A stretch of DNA of 64,000 nt from Novimethylophilus kurashikiensis (GTDB lineage Bacteria > Pseudomonadota > Gammaproteobacteria > Burkholderiales > Methylophilaceae). The stretch is from the NCBI RefSeq assembly GCF_003112435.1, contig NZ_BDOQ01000018.1:115533-179532 (forward strand). The letters are read 5' to 3'. The translations under genes and the position numbers were made by a program. Every line of letters starts with the position of its first letter. The first letter of the stretch is position 1. Under the pieces are notes generated by a model. The model saw only the letters and a program-made list of their open reading frames with translations, was not told where the DNA came from and searched no databases. Below, piece after piece: positions 44,240 to 52,804 of this stretch.

Positions 44240-45804
44240 TATTGCGCATTCACCGCCGTCGGTGCCGCCTTAAGATCGACCAAGGCATGCCCCGTCATTT
44301 CCTTGGGTTGCGGCAGCCCCATAAGCGACAACATGGTCGGCGCGATATCGGAAAGCGCGCCGGTTTTGGCAAGATGCGCCGGACGGCCGACGTAAAGGAA
44401 AGGCACGAGATTGGTAGTGTGCTGCGTATGCGGCTGATGGTTGGCATGATCGTGCATAGCTTCCGCATTGCCGTGGTCTGCAGTGATGAGGGTTTCGCCG
44501 CCGATGCTTTGCATGGCCTCGACTGCACGTCCTACGCAGGTATCCACCGCTTCGATGGCGAGGATGGCCGCGGGGAGTATGCCGGTATGCCCCACCATGT
44601 CTGCATTGGCGTAGTTGCAAATGATGACGTCGTACTTGCGGCTTAGGATGGCCTCGACCAGTTTGTCGGTAACTTCAAAAGCACTCATCTCGGGCTTGAG
44701 ATCGTAAGTGGCCACTTTTGGCGAGGGCACCAGAATACGGTCCTCCCCGTCGTAGACGCGCTCTTCGCCGCCGTTGAAGAAGAAGGTGACGTGCGGGTAT
44801 TTTTCGGTTTCGGCGATGCGCAGCTGCTTGAGGCCGAGTCGGGACACATATTCGCCGAAGCTGTTCTCGATGGATTGCGGCGGGAACACGACTTGGGCAT
44901 TGGTTTCCGACTTATCGTAGAGTGTCAGCGTGTAATAGCCGCCCAGCACCGGCAGGCGCTTGCGCTGGAAACCATCGAATCCGGTATCGAGGAAAGCCTT
45001 GGTCAATTCACGGGCGCGGTCGGAACGGAAATTCATGTAGACGATGACGTCCCCATCCTCGACCCGGACCGGCGTGCCGACGGTCGTTGCCTGGACGAAT
45101 TCGTCGGATTCGCCGCGGGCATAAGCGGCATCCAGCGCCTCGTGGGCAGAAACATAACTGAATGCACCTTCCCCCAAGGCGACCAGGTCATAGGCAGCTT
45201 CCACGCGCTCCCAGCGCTTGTCGCGGTCCATCGCGTAAAACCGGCCAACGATGGAAGCGGTGCGGCCCACGCCGGATTTTTCATAGGCAGCTTCAAGGTT
45301 TTGCAGATACTGCGCGGCGCTCTTGGGCGGCGTATCTCGGCCGTCCAGGAAAGCGTGCACGTAGAGTTGTTCCAGTCCTGCACGTGCTGCCATCTCCACC
45401 ATCGCATGAATGTGGCTCTCATGGCTGTGTACGCCACCGTCGGATACCAGCCCGAATATATGCAAGGCCTTGCCGTTGTCCTTGGCGGTCGTTACGGCCT
45501 CGGTCAAGCAAGGGTTGGAAAAAAACTCTCCGGTTTCGATGGCGTTGTTGATGCGCTCGAAATCCTGGTAGATCACGCGTCCGGCGCCGATGTTGAGATG
45601 GCCTACCTCGGAGTTGCCCATTTGCCCGGCCGGTAAGCCGACCGAATGCTCGGAAGCGTTGATGAGCGTATGCGGATAGTTGTTCCACAGCGCATCCCAG
45701 TTGGGCGTGCTTGCAGCGGCGATGGCATTGTCGGCAGCTTCGTCGCTGTAGCCGAAGCCGTCCAGGATAAGAAGCAGAATCGGGGTGACTCGGGAGGTCG
45801 TCAT
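44239..45804 (-). CDS. gpmI: 2,3-BPG-independent phosphoglycerate mutase
   Basis: This 521-aa manganese-dependent glycolytic/gluconeogenic enzyme interconverts 3- and 2-phosphoglycerate. It shows the N-terminal metal site LLILDGFGYS, the phosphoserine segment GQMGNSEVGHLNIGAG, SDGGVHSHESH, and the C-terminal TADHGNAE. The alkaline-phosphatase-like fold and length are typical. In an autotroph it drains 3-PGA from the Calvin cycle towards pyruvate. Confidence 0.97.
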   Translation of the reverse strand: MTTSRVTPILLLILDGFGYSDEAADNAIAAASTPNWDALWNNYPHTLINASEHSVGLPAGQMGNSEVGHLNIGAGRVIYQDFERINNAIETGEFFSNPCLTEAVTTAKDNGKALHIFGLVSDGGVHSHESHIHAMVEMAARAGLEQLYVHAFLDGRDTPPKSAAQYLQNLEAAYEKSGVGRTASIVGRFYAMDRDKRWERVEAAYDLVALGEGAFSYVSAHEALDAAYARGESDEFVQATTVGTPVRVEDGDVIVYMNFRSDRARELTKAFLDTGFDGFQRKRLPVLGGYYTLTLYDKSETNAQVVFPPQSIENSFGEYVSRLGLKQLRIAETEKYPHVTFFFNGGEERVYDGEDRILVPSPKVATYDLKPEMSAFEVTDKLVEAILSRKYDVIICNYANADMVGHTGILPAAILAIEAVDTCVGRAVEAMQSIGGETLITADHGNAEAMHDHANHQPHTQHTTNLVPFLYVGRPAHLAKTGALSDIAPTMLSLMGLPQPKEMTGHALVDLKAAPTAVNAQ

Positions 45805-45958
45805 GGAATGGGGTTCTCTTGCTGAGGCATCACAAATTTCAAGCCATTCTATTATATTTCAAGGCTCTTCAATTATACTCAGCGTTTAGTCGTCCTTCTG
45901 TGACCCTTCCCACGGCCTCTCGGTCGGTTGGGAAACCAACCCGATATTCGGTACTCAA

Positions 45959-46279
45959 ATGCAAACCATGGACCAGTCCGCGCTCATTCAGCACGATAAA
46001 GATATCGAACAGGCCGCATTCGCCCTCAAGGCGATGTCCCATCCGTTACGCCTCAAGATCATGTGTATCCTCGGCTCCAGCGAGTTGAGCGTGCAGGAGA
46101 TCGTCGAGCAGGTGGGCACGACCCAGAGCAACATTTCCCAACATCTCGCCATCCTGCGGGAGAAGGAAGTGCTGCGCACCCGCAAGGATGCAAATCGCGT
46201 GTTCTACCGCATTGCCGATCCGCGCACTCTGCAATTGATGGAGTTGCTGCGCGAGGTGTTCTGTAGCGACAGGAAGTAA
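45959..46279 (+). CDS. ArsR-family repressor of BigR/SqrR type
   Basis: This 106-aa winged-helix dimer has the ArsR core (ALKAMSHPLRLKIMCILG, then TTQSNISQHLAILREKEVLRTRKD). It lacks the metal box of ArsR/SmtB proteins but has two cysteines, Cys36 and Cys102, 66 residues apart. That is the spacing and position found in SqrR/BigR/YgaV, which sense persulfides by forming a tetrasulfide bridge. The following rhodanese and glutaredoxin genes support a sulfane-sulfur role. A second ATG at 45968 is an alternative start. Confidence 0.85.
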   Translation: MQTMDQSALIQHDKDIEQAAFALKAMSHPLRLKIMCILGSSELSVQEIVEQVGTTQSNISQHLAILREKEVLRTRKDANRVFYRIADPRTLQLMELLREVFCSDRK

Positions 46280-46351
46280 TCCGCGCAATAGTTTCATATG
46301 CGGCGGGCAGGCTGGCCTTCCCGCCGCTTTCAATTCAGGCAGGAACTCTCC

Positions 46352-46768
46352 ATGATGCAATTTATCAAGAACAATATCTGGCTTATCGGCCTCGCCCTGG
46401 GTTCGGGCGCCATGCTGGTGTGGCCGATGATACGCCGCCAGCTGTTCGGTATCGGCGAAGTGTCGCCTAGCGAGGCCGTCATGCTGGCCAACCGTGAGCA
46501 CGCAATGATTCTGGACGTGCGTGAAGACGCCGAGTTCGCCAACGGTCATATTCCAGAAGCCCGGCATATTCCGCTCGGGCAATTGCTATCCCGGGCAGGC
46601 GAGCTGAATGCTTGGAAAGACAAGCCCATTGTGGTGAATTGTCAGTCCGGCATGCGCTCTGCGACGGCTTGCGCACTGTTGCGTAAGCAAGGCTTCACCA
46701 AAATCTTCAACCTGGGCGGTGGATTTGCCGCCTGGCAGGCGGCAAAACTGCCCACGACCAGGGATTAA
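46352..46768 (+). CDS. Membrane-anchored rhodanese
   Basis: This 138-aa protein has an N-terminal membrane helix (about 8-28) followed by one rhodanese domain, with MILDVREDAEFANGHIPEARHIPLGQL and the active-site loop NCQSGMRS (Cys). It transfers sulfane sulfur to cyanide, thiols or partner proteins. The ATG at 46352 follows AGGAA; an upstream in-frame ATG would add a basic extension before the helix. Organisation resembles E. coli ygaV-ygaP, where the persulfide repressor precedes a membrane rhodanese. Confidence 0.92.
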   Translation: MMQFIKNNIWLIGLALGSGAMLVWPMIRRQLFGIGEVSPSEAVMLANREHAMILDVREDAEFANGHIPEARHIPLGQLLSRAGELNAWKDKPIVVNCQSGMRSATACALLRKQGFTKIFNLGGGFAAWQAAKLPTTRD

Positions 46769-46796
46769 GCATCAAAGGATAAGCAAGGACTGGATC

Positions 46797-47054
46797 ATGC
46801 CGGATATCGTGATGTATGCAACTGCCTCTTGCCCGTATTGCGTTAACGCGGAGCGCCTGTTGAAAAGCAAGGGCGTTGCCGAGATCAACAAGGTCCGTGT
46901 GGACCTAGAGCCCCAGCGTCGAGTGGAGATGATGGAACGTACCGGCCGCCGTACCGTACCCCAAATCTATATCGGCGAGCGCCACGTCGGCGGGTTCGAC
47001 GATTTGTACGCGCTGGATAAGGCCGGGGAGTTGGACGCCTTGCTAGGACTGTAG
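46797..47054 (+). CDS. grxC: Glutaredoxin 3
   Basis: This 85-aa class I glutaredoxin has the dithiol CPYC motif at residues 12-15, TVPQIYI (cis-Pro) and GGFDDLYAL. It reduces disulfides and glutathionylated thiols. It follows the rhodanese by 28 bases and precedes secB, a common proteobacterial order. Confidence 0.95.
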   Translation: MPDIVMYATASCPYCVNAERLLKSKGVAEINKVRVDLEPQRRVEMMERTGRRTVPQIYIGERHVGGFDDLYALDKAGELDALLGL

Positions 47055-47197
47055 GGGGTTCAACAAGCTGCTTTGGAATGGGGGTAATGCCGCACCGTTC
47101 CCTTGAATTCAAAAACCGGTAGGAACCGGCTAGAATAGCCCCTTCATCGAATTTTCAATACTTTAACCCTGCCGCAAGGCACTTCTAGGAAACCATC

Positions 47198-47677
47198 ATG
47201 GCTGAGGAACAACAGCAGGACGCACAACAACAGGACGCACAACCGGTTTTCGGCATCGAGAAAATCTATGTGAAGGATTTATCGCTCGAAGCACCGAATG
47301 CCCCGCAAATCTTCCTGCAAAAAGAACAGCCTGAAGTCAGCATCGAACTGCAAAACAAGGCCGCCCAGATCGACCAGGGCGTATTCGAAGTGGTCGTCAC
47401 TATCACCGTCACTTCCAAGGTGCAGGACAAGACCGCATTCCTGGTTGAAGTGGCGCAAGCCGGTATTTTCGTCATCCGCAACGTGCCGGACGAAAACATC
47501 TCCGCGATCCTCGCCGTGACTTGCCCGAACATCCTGTTCCCGTATGCTCGCGAGGCCGTGTCCGACCTGGTAACGCGTGCCGGTTTCCCGCCGGTGCTGC
47601 TCAACCCGATCAATTTCGAAGCCCTCTACGCACAGCAACTGCAACAGCAATCTGCTGAGAATGCAACGACCCACTAA
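47198..47677 (+). CDS. secB: SecB export chaperone
   Basis: This 159-aa tetrameric chaperone holds preproteins unfolded for SecA. Signature blocks are FGIEKIYVKDLSLEAPNAP, VEVAQAGIF and CPNILFPYAREAVSDLVTRAGFPP. It has a Gln-rich head. Its end overlaps the next start by 17 bases. A TAGAAT box near 47132 may be its promoter. Confidence 0.97.
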   Translation: MAEEQQQDAQQQDAQPVFGIEKIYVKDLSLEAPNAPQIFLQKEQPEVSIELQNKAAQIDQGVFEVVVTITVTSKVQDKTAFLVEVAQAGIFVIRNVPDENISAILAVTCPNILFPYAREAVSDLVTRAGFPPVLLNPINFEALYAQQLQQQSAENATTH

Positions 47678-48122
47678 CGCTTTCCGGCGTTTGCTATTGG
47701 CGTTAAGCCTGCTGCCGGCCTTCTTGCCGGCAGCGGCCCATGCGCTGGATTACCGCTCGGTTTCCGTGCCGCGCGCCGTCCTCTACGACGCACCTTCCGC
47801 CAAGGGCAAGAAGCTTTTCGTCGTCAGCCAGTTCTATCCTGTCGAGGTTATCGTCGAACTCGGCGAGTGGATCAAGGTGCGCGACAAGACGGGCGGGCTG
47901 GCCTGGATCGAGAGCAAGGATCTCGCAGCCAAGCGAACCGTCGTCGCCGTTGATCATGCAGATGTACACGAAACCGCCGATGCCGCGTCTTCCGTGGTAT
48001 TCAAGGTGGACAAGGACGTGGCGCTGGAACTGGTCGAGGCGCCAGCTAACGGCTGGGTCAAGGTGAAGCACCGCGACGGGCTGACAGGCTATCTACCGGC
48101 TAATCAGGTTTGGGGAATATGA
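47661..48122 (+). CDS. Exported bacterial SH3-domain protein
   Basis: This 153-aa protein has a signal peptide (to about AAAHA, residue 28) and two SH3b-like repeats (SVPRAVLYDAPSAKGKKLFVV..., then VVAVDHADVHETADAASSVVFKV...), each ending in a Gly-Trp-containing strand. It probably binds peptidoglycan or another wall ligand. The start lies inside secB and the stop overlaps gpsA (ATGA), so it is translated from the secB-gpsA message. Confidence 0.85.
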   Translation: MQRPTNAFRRLLLALSLLPAFLPAAAHALDYRSVSVPRAVLYDAPSAKGKKLFVVSQFYPVEVIVELGEWIKVRDKTGGLAWIESKDLAAKRTVVAVDHADVHETADAASSVVFKVDKDVALELVEAPANGWVKVKHRDGLTGYLPANQVWGI

Positions 48123-49108
48123 AGATCACCGTTCTGGGTGCCGGTTCGTTCGGCACCTCTTTGGCAATTCATGCCGCGCATCAACATCCTGTGACCCTGT
48201 GGGCGCGCAATCCGGAACACGTGGAAGAAATGCGTCGCACGCGCACCAATGCCCACTATCTGGACGGCGCCGTTTTCCCGGAAAAGCTCCAACTGGAAAG
48301 CAACCTGCACACGGCGTTGAAGCAAGCCGATTTGATTCTTTCCGTCGTGCCGACTTCGGGCCTCCGCAACATGCTGCGCGAAATTCGGGCATCAGGCAGC
48401 AAGGCGCCGGTGGCTTGGGCTTGCAAGGGCCTGGAGGCTTCCAGTGCAAAGTTGCTGTATGAAGTGGCCGCCGAAGAGCTTCCTCCTGATCATGCCTGGG
48501 GTCCGCTGTCCGGTCCTAGCTTTGCCAAGGAACTGGCAGCAGGCCTGCCAACCGCCATCACCCTGGCTTCATCGAATGCCGAATTCGCCAGTAATGCAGC
48601 CGCTGCTCTGCACGGCAACCATTTGCGCGTCTACAGCAGCACCGACGTCATCGGTGTCTCGGTCGGCGGTGCGTTGAAAAACGTGATCGCCATCGCGGCG
48701 GGGATTTGCGACGGCATGGGCTTCGGCAATAACGCGCGTGCTGCGTTGATCACCCGCGGCTTGGCAGAGATCACCCGCTTCGGCCTGGCGCTGGGGGCAC
48801 GAGCAGAAACCTTGATGGGCTTGGCGGGGGCCGGGGATTTAATACTGACCTGTACCGGCGATTTATCCCGCAACCGCCAGGTGGGCCTGCGTCTCGCCAA
48901 GGGCGAAACGCTGGAGCAGATTCTCGGTGGATTGGGGCACGTGGCCGAAGGCGTCTACACGGCCCGTGAAGTCTGTAATCGAGCCCAGAATATGGGCATC
49001 GAGATGCCGATCACCTACCAGGTGCATCAAGTGCTCTCCACGGGACTGTCGCCGCGCGATGCCGTGGAAAACCTGCTCAACCGCGAGCAAAAAGCCGAAG
49101 TCTATTGA
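48119..49108 (+). CDS. gpsA: Glycerol-3-phosphate dehydrogenase [NAD(P)+]
   Basis: This 329-aa cytosolic enzyme reduces dihydroxyacetone phosphate to sn-glycerol-3-phosphate for phospholipid synthesis. It has the Rossmann loop VLGAGSFGTSLA, CKGLE, GPSFAKE, and the catalytic lysine region GGALKNVIAIAAG. The ATG at 48119 overlaps the preceding stop. Confidence 0.97.
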   Translation: MKITVLGAGSFGTSLAIHAAHQHPVTLWARNPEHVEEMRRTRTNAHYLDGAVFPEKLQLESNLHTALKQADLILSVVPTSGLRNMLREIRASGSKAPVAWACKGLEASSAKLLYEVAAEELPPDHAWGPLSGPSFAKELAAGLPTAITLASSNAEFASNAAAALHGNHLRVYSSTDVIGVSVGGALKNVIAIAAGICDGMGFGNNARAALITRGLAEITRFGLALGARAETLMGLAGAGDLILTCTGDLSRNRQVGLRLAKGETLEQILGGLGHVAEGVYTAREVCNRAQNMGIEMPITYQVHQVLSTGLSPRDAVENLLNREQKAEVY

Positions 49109-49148
49109 TTCTCTTTGCGGCTGCCGGAAGTCCCGGCGGCTGCAATGT

Positions 49149-49613
49149 CTACCGGTTACCGCCGAACCCGTTCTGCCGCCACGCCTCGTAGACCAGCACC
49201 GCTGCGCTGTTCGATAGATTGAGGCTGCGGCTTTCCGGCAGCATGGGCAAGCGCAAGCGTCGTTCCGGCGCAAACTGTGCTCGAATTTCCTCAGGTAGTC
49301 CCCGCGTTTCCGGCCCGAATACAAACACGTCGTCGGGCTGGAATTGGATATCGGTATAAGGCATCGAAGCCTTGGTCGTGAGCGCGAACATGCGCTTTCC
49401 AGCAAAAGTCTCAAGGCAATCTTCCCACGTCTCATGGACCTTCAGCGTGGCGTATTCGTGATAATCCAGTCCTGCGCGTTTCAGTTGCTTGTCGTCTAGG
49501 TCGAAGCCGAGTGGCTTGACCAGATGCAGGGCCGTTCCCGTGTTGGCGCAAAGCCGGATGATATTGCCAGTGTTGGGCGGAATCTCGGGTTGGTAGAGGA
49601 CGATGTTGAACAT
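49149..49613 (-). CDS. trmL: tRNA (cytidine/uridine-34 2'-O)-methyltransferase
   Basis: This 154-aa SPOUT methyltransferase modifies the wobble base of tRNA-Leu isoacceptors. The trefoil-knot residues are visible: IPPNTGNIIRLCANTG, FGPETRGLP and LPMLPESRSLNLSNSAAV. It is convergent with gpsA. Confidence 0.96.
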   Translation of the reverse strand: MFNIVLYQPEIPPNTGNIIRLCANTGTALHLVKPLGFDLDDKQLKRAGLDYHEYATLKVHETWEDCLETFAGKRMFALTTKASMPYTDIQFQPDDVFVFGPETRGLPEEIRAQFAPERRLRLPMLPESRSLNLSNSAAVLVYEAWRQNGFGGNR

Positions 49614-49847
49614 GGAAAGCTTGTTTTTCAGGGAGGGTTACTCAACAATGGCCGCGTCTTGGATGATCGCTTGATCATCAGCGACGGAGCACGGCATTCT
49701 AGCGTGAACCCTTTAGCTTGAATCGGGTTTCGCGGAAATTGCAGTAGTGAAGATCTCGTCTGTCTTGCAAAATCGCTCGGCAAGCGCGATGCTAGAGGCG
49801 TTTCCATGCTGCGCAAAATCCACGCACAACACTCATAACGAGAAATT

Positions 49848-50630
49848 ATGACAGCGATGAAATATCCCCTGTTCGAATGCCTTGGCGACGACTATCCCTT
49901 CGCCCTGGAAGCGCAATACGAGCGTATCCTCAGGAAGATCGACGAGCTTTGGGATACGAAAGAAATCGATGCCTATTTCACCGATCTCATTATTGATAAC
50001 CGCGGCGGCCGCAAAGGGTTTCCGGCCGACGTCCTGAACGATATCCTGCGCCTGCGCGATTTTCGCGAATCCGAGCGCTTGCGTCAGGCCGAAACTTCGC
50101 AGGAAGCCGTCGAAGTACTCAAAACCCGAGGTGTTACCTTCAACGAGGCAGAGTTCCTCAAGGCTATCCAGCGCGGCGAGCAGGAAGTCGTCGATCTTTT
50201 CGTGCGAGGCGGGATGAGTGTGCACGTCGAGGACGAGCAAGGCACGCCTGTTATTATCGTGGCGTTGAAAAAAGGCTTTACCGTGGTCGCCAGGATTCTG
50301 TTGGCGGCCGGTGCAGACCCCAACGCCCGCGACAAGATGGGTTTTACGCCGTTGTTGCTGGCTTGCGGCAAACCGACCTACGGCTATAAGGCCATTGCCG
50401 AGCGGCTGATTCACAAGGGGGCGGACATCAACGTCCGTGATCGCCTGGGCTGGACGCCGCTGCTGTTGTCGCTTTCCGGCGGTACCGTGGGCATCGCCGA
50501 AATCCTCATCGAGCGCGGCGCTGATATTTCCGCCCGGACTCGAGCCGGAGAAAGCGCACTGGCACTGGCTAAAAAAGCCGGGCATGAGCATATCGTCCAA
50601 TTGCTCGAGGAAAAAGGCGCCCGGCCGTAA
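49848..50630 (+). CDS. Ankyrin-repeat protein
   Basis: This 260-aa soluble protein has an N-terminal domain of about 95 residues (EAQYERILRKIDELWDTKEIDAYFTDLIID) and five ankyrin repeats from about residue 100 (ILLAAGADPNARDKMGFTPLLLA, HKGADINVRDRLGWTPLLL, ERGADISARTRAGESALALA). It has no signal or catalytic motif. The N-terminal domain resembles those seen in other proteobacterial ankyrin proteins of unknown role. It is probably a protein-protein adaptor and converges on comF. Confidence 0.85.
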   Translation: MTAMKYPLFECLGDDYPFALEAQYERILRKIDELWDTKEIDAYFTDLIIDNRGGRKGFPADVLNDILRLRDFRESERLRQAETSQEAVEVLKTRGVTFNEAEFLKAIQRGEQEVVDLFVRGGMSVHVEDEQGTPVIIVALKKGFTVVARILLAAGADPNARDKMGFTPLLLACGKPTYGYKAIAERLIHKGADINVRDRLGWTPLLLSLSGGTVGIAEILIERGADISARTRAGESALALAKKAGHEHIVQLLEEKGARP

Positions 50631-50632
50631 CC

Positions 50633-51328
50633 TCAATCGCGCAGCGTTCTCGCCGCCACCAGGCACTCCACGCGCATTGCACCCGCTTTTTTCAGCATCC
50701 GCGCCAATTCGTTCAGGCTGGCGCCGCTGGTCATAACGTCATCCACAATGGCCACGTGCTTGCCGGAGAATCCTTCCCGGCAAGCAAAGGCATTGCGCAT
50801 ATTGCGAGTGCGTTCGGCGCGCGGCAATCCGGCTTGGGGTTCGGTTTCGCGGACTCGTTCCACCGCTTCATGCAGCAGCGGGATGCTGTAGCGCCGGGAA
50901 AGGGCCCGTGCGATTTCCATGGCTTGATTAAAGCCGCGTGTCTTCAGTCGATTAACATGCAACGGCATGGGGATGAGGTAATCCGGGCGGGTGCCGGATA
51001 GCTCGATGTGGAGTGCAGCCCACTCGGCGATGGCGAGGCGGCTCTGATATTTGAGCGCGCGCAACAAAGCGTCGGCGGGAAAGGCGTAAGCGAATGCCGC
51101 ATGGGTAGCATCGAAGTGCTGCGGATGTTTAAGGCATTCCCCGCAAGTTTCCCCGAGCGGTGTGGGCAGGGCGCAAACCGGGCAATGCGCATGAGGATGC
51201 CTTGGCAAATCCTCCTCGCAACCGACACAAATCCAACGCGAACCGCAGGCCATACCGCATAACAGACATCGCTGCGGCAGCATGTTTTGAGTTATTTTTG
51301 TGCAGATGTCAATTAATTGCCGGCGCAT
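50633..51328 (-). CDS. comF: ComF-family phosphoribosyltransferase
   Basis: This protein of about 231 aa has an N-terminal double zinc-finger-like region (CLLCGMACGSRWICVGC, then CPVCALP and CGECL) and a C-terminal PRTase domain with the PRPP loop VAIVDDVMTSGASLNEL. ComF proteins support DNA uptake or recycling of DNA-derived material. The start at 51328 is the best of several in-frame ATGs but lacks a clear ribosome site; it is divergent from the biotin operon. Confidence 0.88.
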   Translation of the reverse strand: MRRQLIDICTKITQNMLPQRCLLCGMACGSRWICVGCEEDLPRHPHAHCPVCALPTPLGETCGECLKHPQHFDATHAAFAYAFPADALLRALKYQSRLAIAEWAALHIELSGTRPDYLIPMPLHVNRLKTRGFNQAMEIARALSRRYSIPLLHEAVERVRETEPQAGLPRAERTRNMRNAFACREGFSGKHVAIVDDVMTSGASLNELARMLKKAGAMRVECLVAARTLRD

Positions 51329-51346
51329 GAGTTGACAGACTATAAT
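51306..51346 (+). promoter_or_regulatory. Promoter with BirA-like biotin operator
   Basis: TTGCCG (51317-51322) and TATAAT (51341-51346) are 18 bases apart and face the biotin operon. Overlapping them, ATGTCAAT (51306-51313) and GTTGACAG (51331-51338) are inverted half-sites 17 bases apart. The known BirA operator is TTGTMAAC and GTTKACAA with a similar gap, so both halves match at most positions. Binding here would block RNA polymerase. Confidence 0.55.
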
Positions 51347-51374
51347 GCCTTCTTTTTTCGCCAGAGCATCCATT

Positions 51375-51800
51375 ATGCCAGTGAAAACCATCACCGCCGA
51401 CCAGCAACGGCGCGACGCTCAGCTCTTCAATATCTTTGCCTGCGCTTCCATTATCCTGATGCCCCTGGTGGTGCCGACCTTGCTGTGGGTGGCTGCTTCC
51501 ATCTTCGTGCATGCCTCGATTGCGCATCATCCCAACATGCGGGTTCGCGAGTTCCTCTATCCGGGTGGATACCGTTTTTACGGGTTGGTCGGCGCGTTGG
51601 TGGTGGTATTGAATTTCAGCGGCATCATGACCAAGTGGGTGCCCGGAGGCATCCATCTGGGCCCGTTGCATCTGCCCATGTTCTGGGTGCTGGTGTGGGT
51701 GGTTGCGCTGATCGTAGTGGTGCCCTTGGGCTTGCGCGACATCAAGCGCGCTCGCCAGGAGCCCTGGAAAGACATGACTGTGGAGACCGAACATGAATAA
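51375..51800 (+). CDS. Small integral membrane protein upstream of bioB
   Basis: This 141-aa protein has three hydrophobic segments (about 22-48, 68-88 and 98-120) and short charged ends. There is no recognised family signature. Its last 8 bases overlap bioB, so it is the first gene of the biotin operon. A role in biotin or precursor uptake is conceivable but unsupported; the sequence does not look like BioY. Confidence 0.7.
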   Translation: MPVKTITADQQRRDAQLFNIFACASIILMPLVVPTLLWVAASIFVHASIAHHPNMRVREFLYPGGYRFYGLVGALVVVLNFSGIMTKWVPGGIHLGPLHLPMFWVLVWVVALIVVVPLGLRDIKRARQEPWKDMTVETEHE

Positions 51801-52767
51801 CGTCGCGGATTTGGCCGTGGCTGCAACCGGCGAGCGCAAGAAGTGGCGCGTCGCTGAAATCGCCGAACTGTTCGAACTGCCGTTCGCCGATCTCATCCAT
51901 CGTGCGCAAACCGTGCATCGTCAGCATTTCGATCCCAATGCCGTGCAGGTGAGCACGCTGCTGTCGATCAAGACCGGCGGCTGTTCCGAAGATTGCGGCT
52001 ACTGCCCGCAATCGGCGCGTTACCACACCGGCGTGGAGAACGAATCGCTGATGGAAGTGGATGCTGTGGTCGCCGCCGCGCGCGCCGCCAAGGAAAAAGG
52101 CGCCAGCCGCTTCTGCATGGGTGCCGCCTGGCGCGGTCCCAAGCAAAAAGACCTCGAGCCCGTGCTCAAGATGATCGCCGAAGTGAAGGCGCTGGGGCTG
52201 GAAACCTGTGCCACGCTGGGCATGTTGAAGGAAGGCCAGGCCGAGCAGTTGAAGGATGCGGGCCTCGACTACTACAACCATAACCTGGATACCGCGCCGG
52301 AATTCTACGGCGAGGTGATTTCCACCCGTACCTACGAAGACCGTCTGGACACGCTGGAGCAAGTACGCGACGCCGGCATGAACGTCTGCTGCGGCGGCAT
52401 CATTGGCATGGGCGAGTCGCGTACTCAGCGTGCCGGCCTGCTGGCCCAGCTTGCCAATATGGATACGCCGCCTGAATCCGTGCCCATCAACCTGCTTACG
52501 CAGGTCGAAGGTACGCCGCTGTGCGGCACCGAGCCGCTGGACGAGATCGAGTTCGTGCGGACCATTGCCGCAGCCCGCATCACCATGCCGACGTCCTACG
52601 TGCGTTTGTCGGCGGGCCGTAGCCAGATGACGGATGCCATGCAAGCCTTGTGTTTCATCGCCGGCGCCAATTCGATTTTCTACGGCGAAAAACTGCTGAC
52701 TACTGGCAATCCCGACACCGAGGCCGACCAGAAGCTGTTCGACAAGCTCGGCATTCATCCCGCTTAA
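51793..52767 (+). CDS. bioB: Biotin synthase
   Basis: This 324-aa radical-SAM enzyme inserts sulfur into dethiobiotin. The 4Fe-4S motif is [11 protein letters not shown]. The 2Fe-2S ligands are expected in GLETCATLG and [13 protein letters not shown], with the Arg ligand in VRLSAGR. The start overlaps the preceding gene. Confidence 0.98.
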   Translation: MNNVADLAVAATGERKKWRVAEIAELFELPFADLIHRAQTVHRQHFDPNAVQVSTLLSIKTGGCSEDCGYCPQSARYHTGVENESLMEVDAVVAAARAAKEKGASRFCMGAAWRGPKQKDLEPVLKMIAEVKALGLETCATLGMLKEGQAEQLKDAGLDYYNHNLDTAPEFYGEVISTRTYEDRLDTLEQVRDAGMNVCCGGIIGMGESRTQRAGLLAQLANMDTPPESVPINLLTQVEGTPLCGTEPLDEIEFVRTIAAARITMPTSYVRLSAGRSQMTDAMQALCFIAGANSIFYGEKLLTTGNPDTEADQKLFDKLGIHPA

Positions 52768-52804
52768 ATCCGATACGCTGGCGGCCTGCAAAGGCCGTCA
52801 GCCC

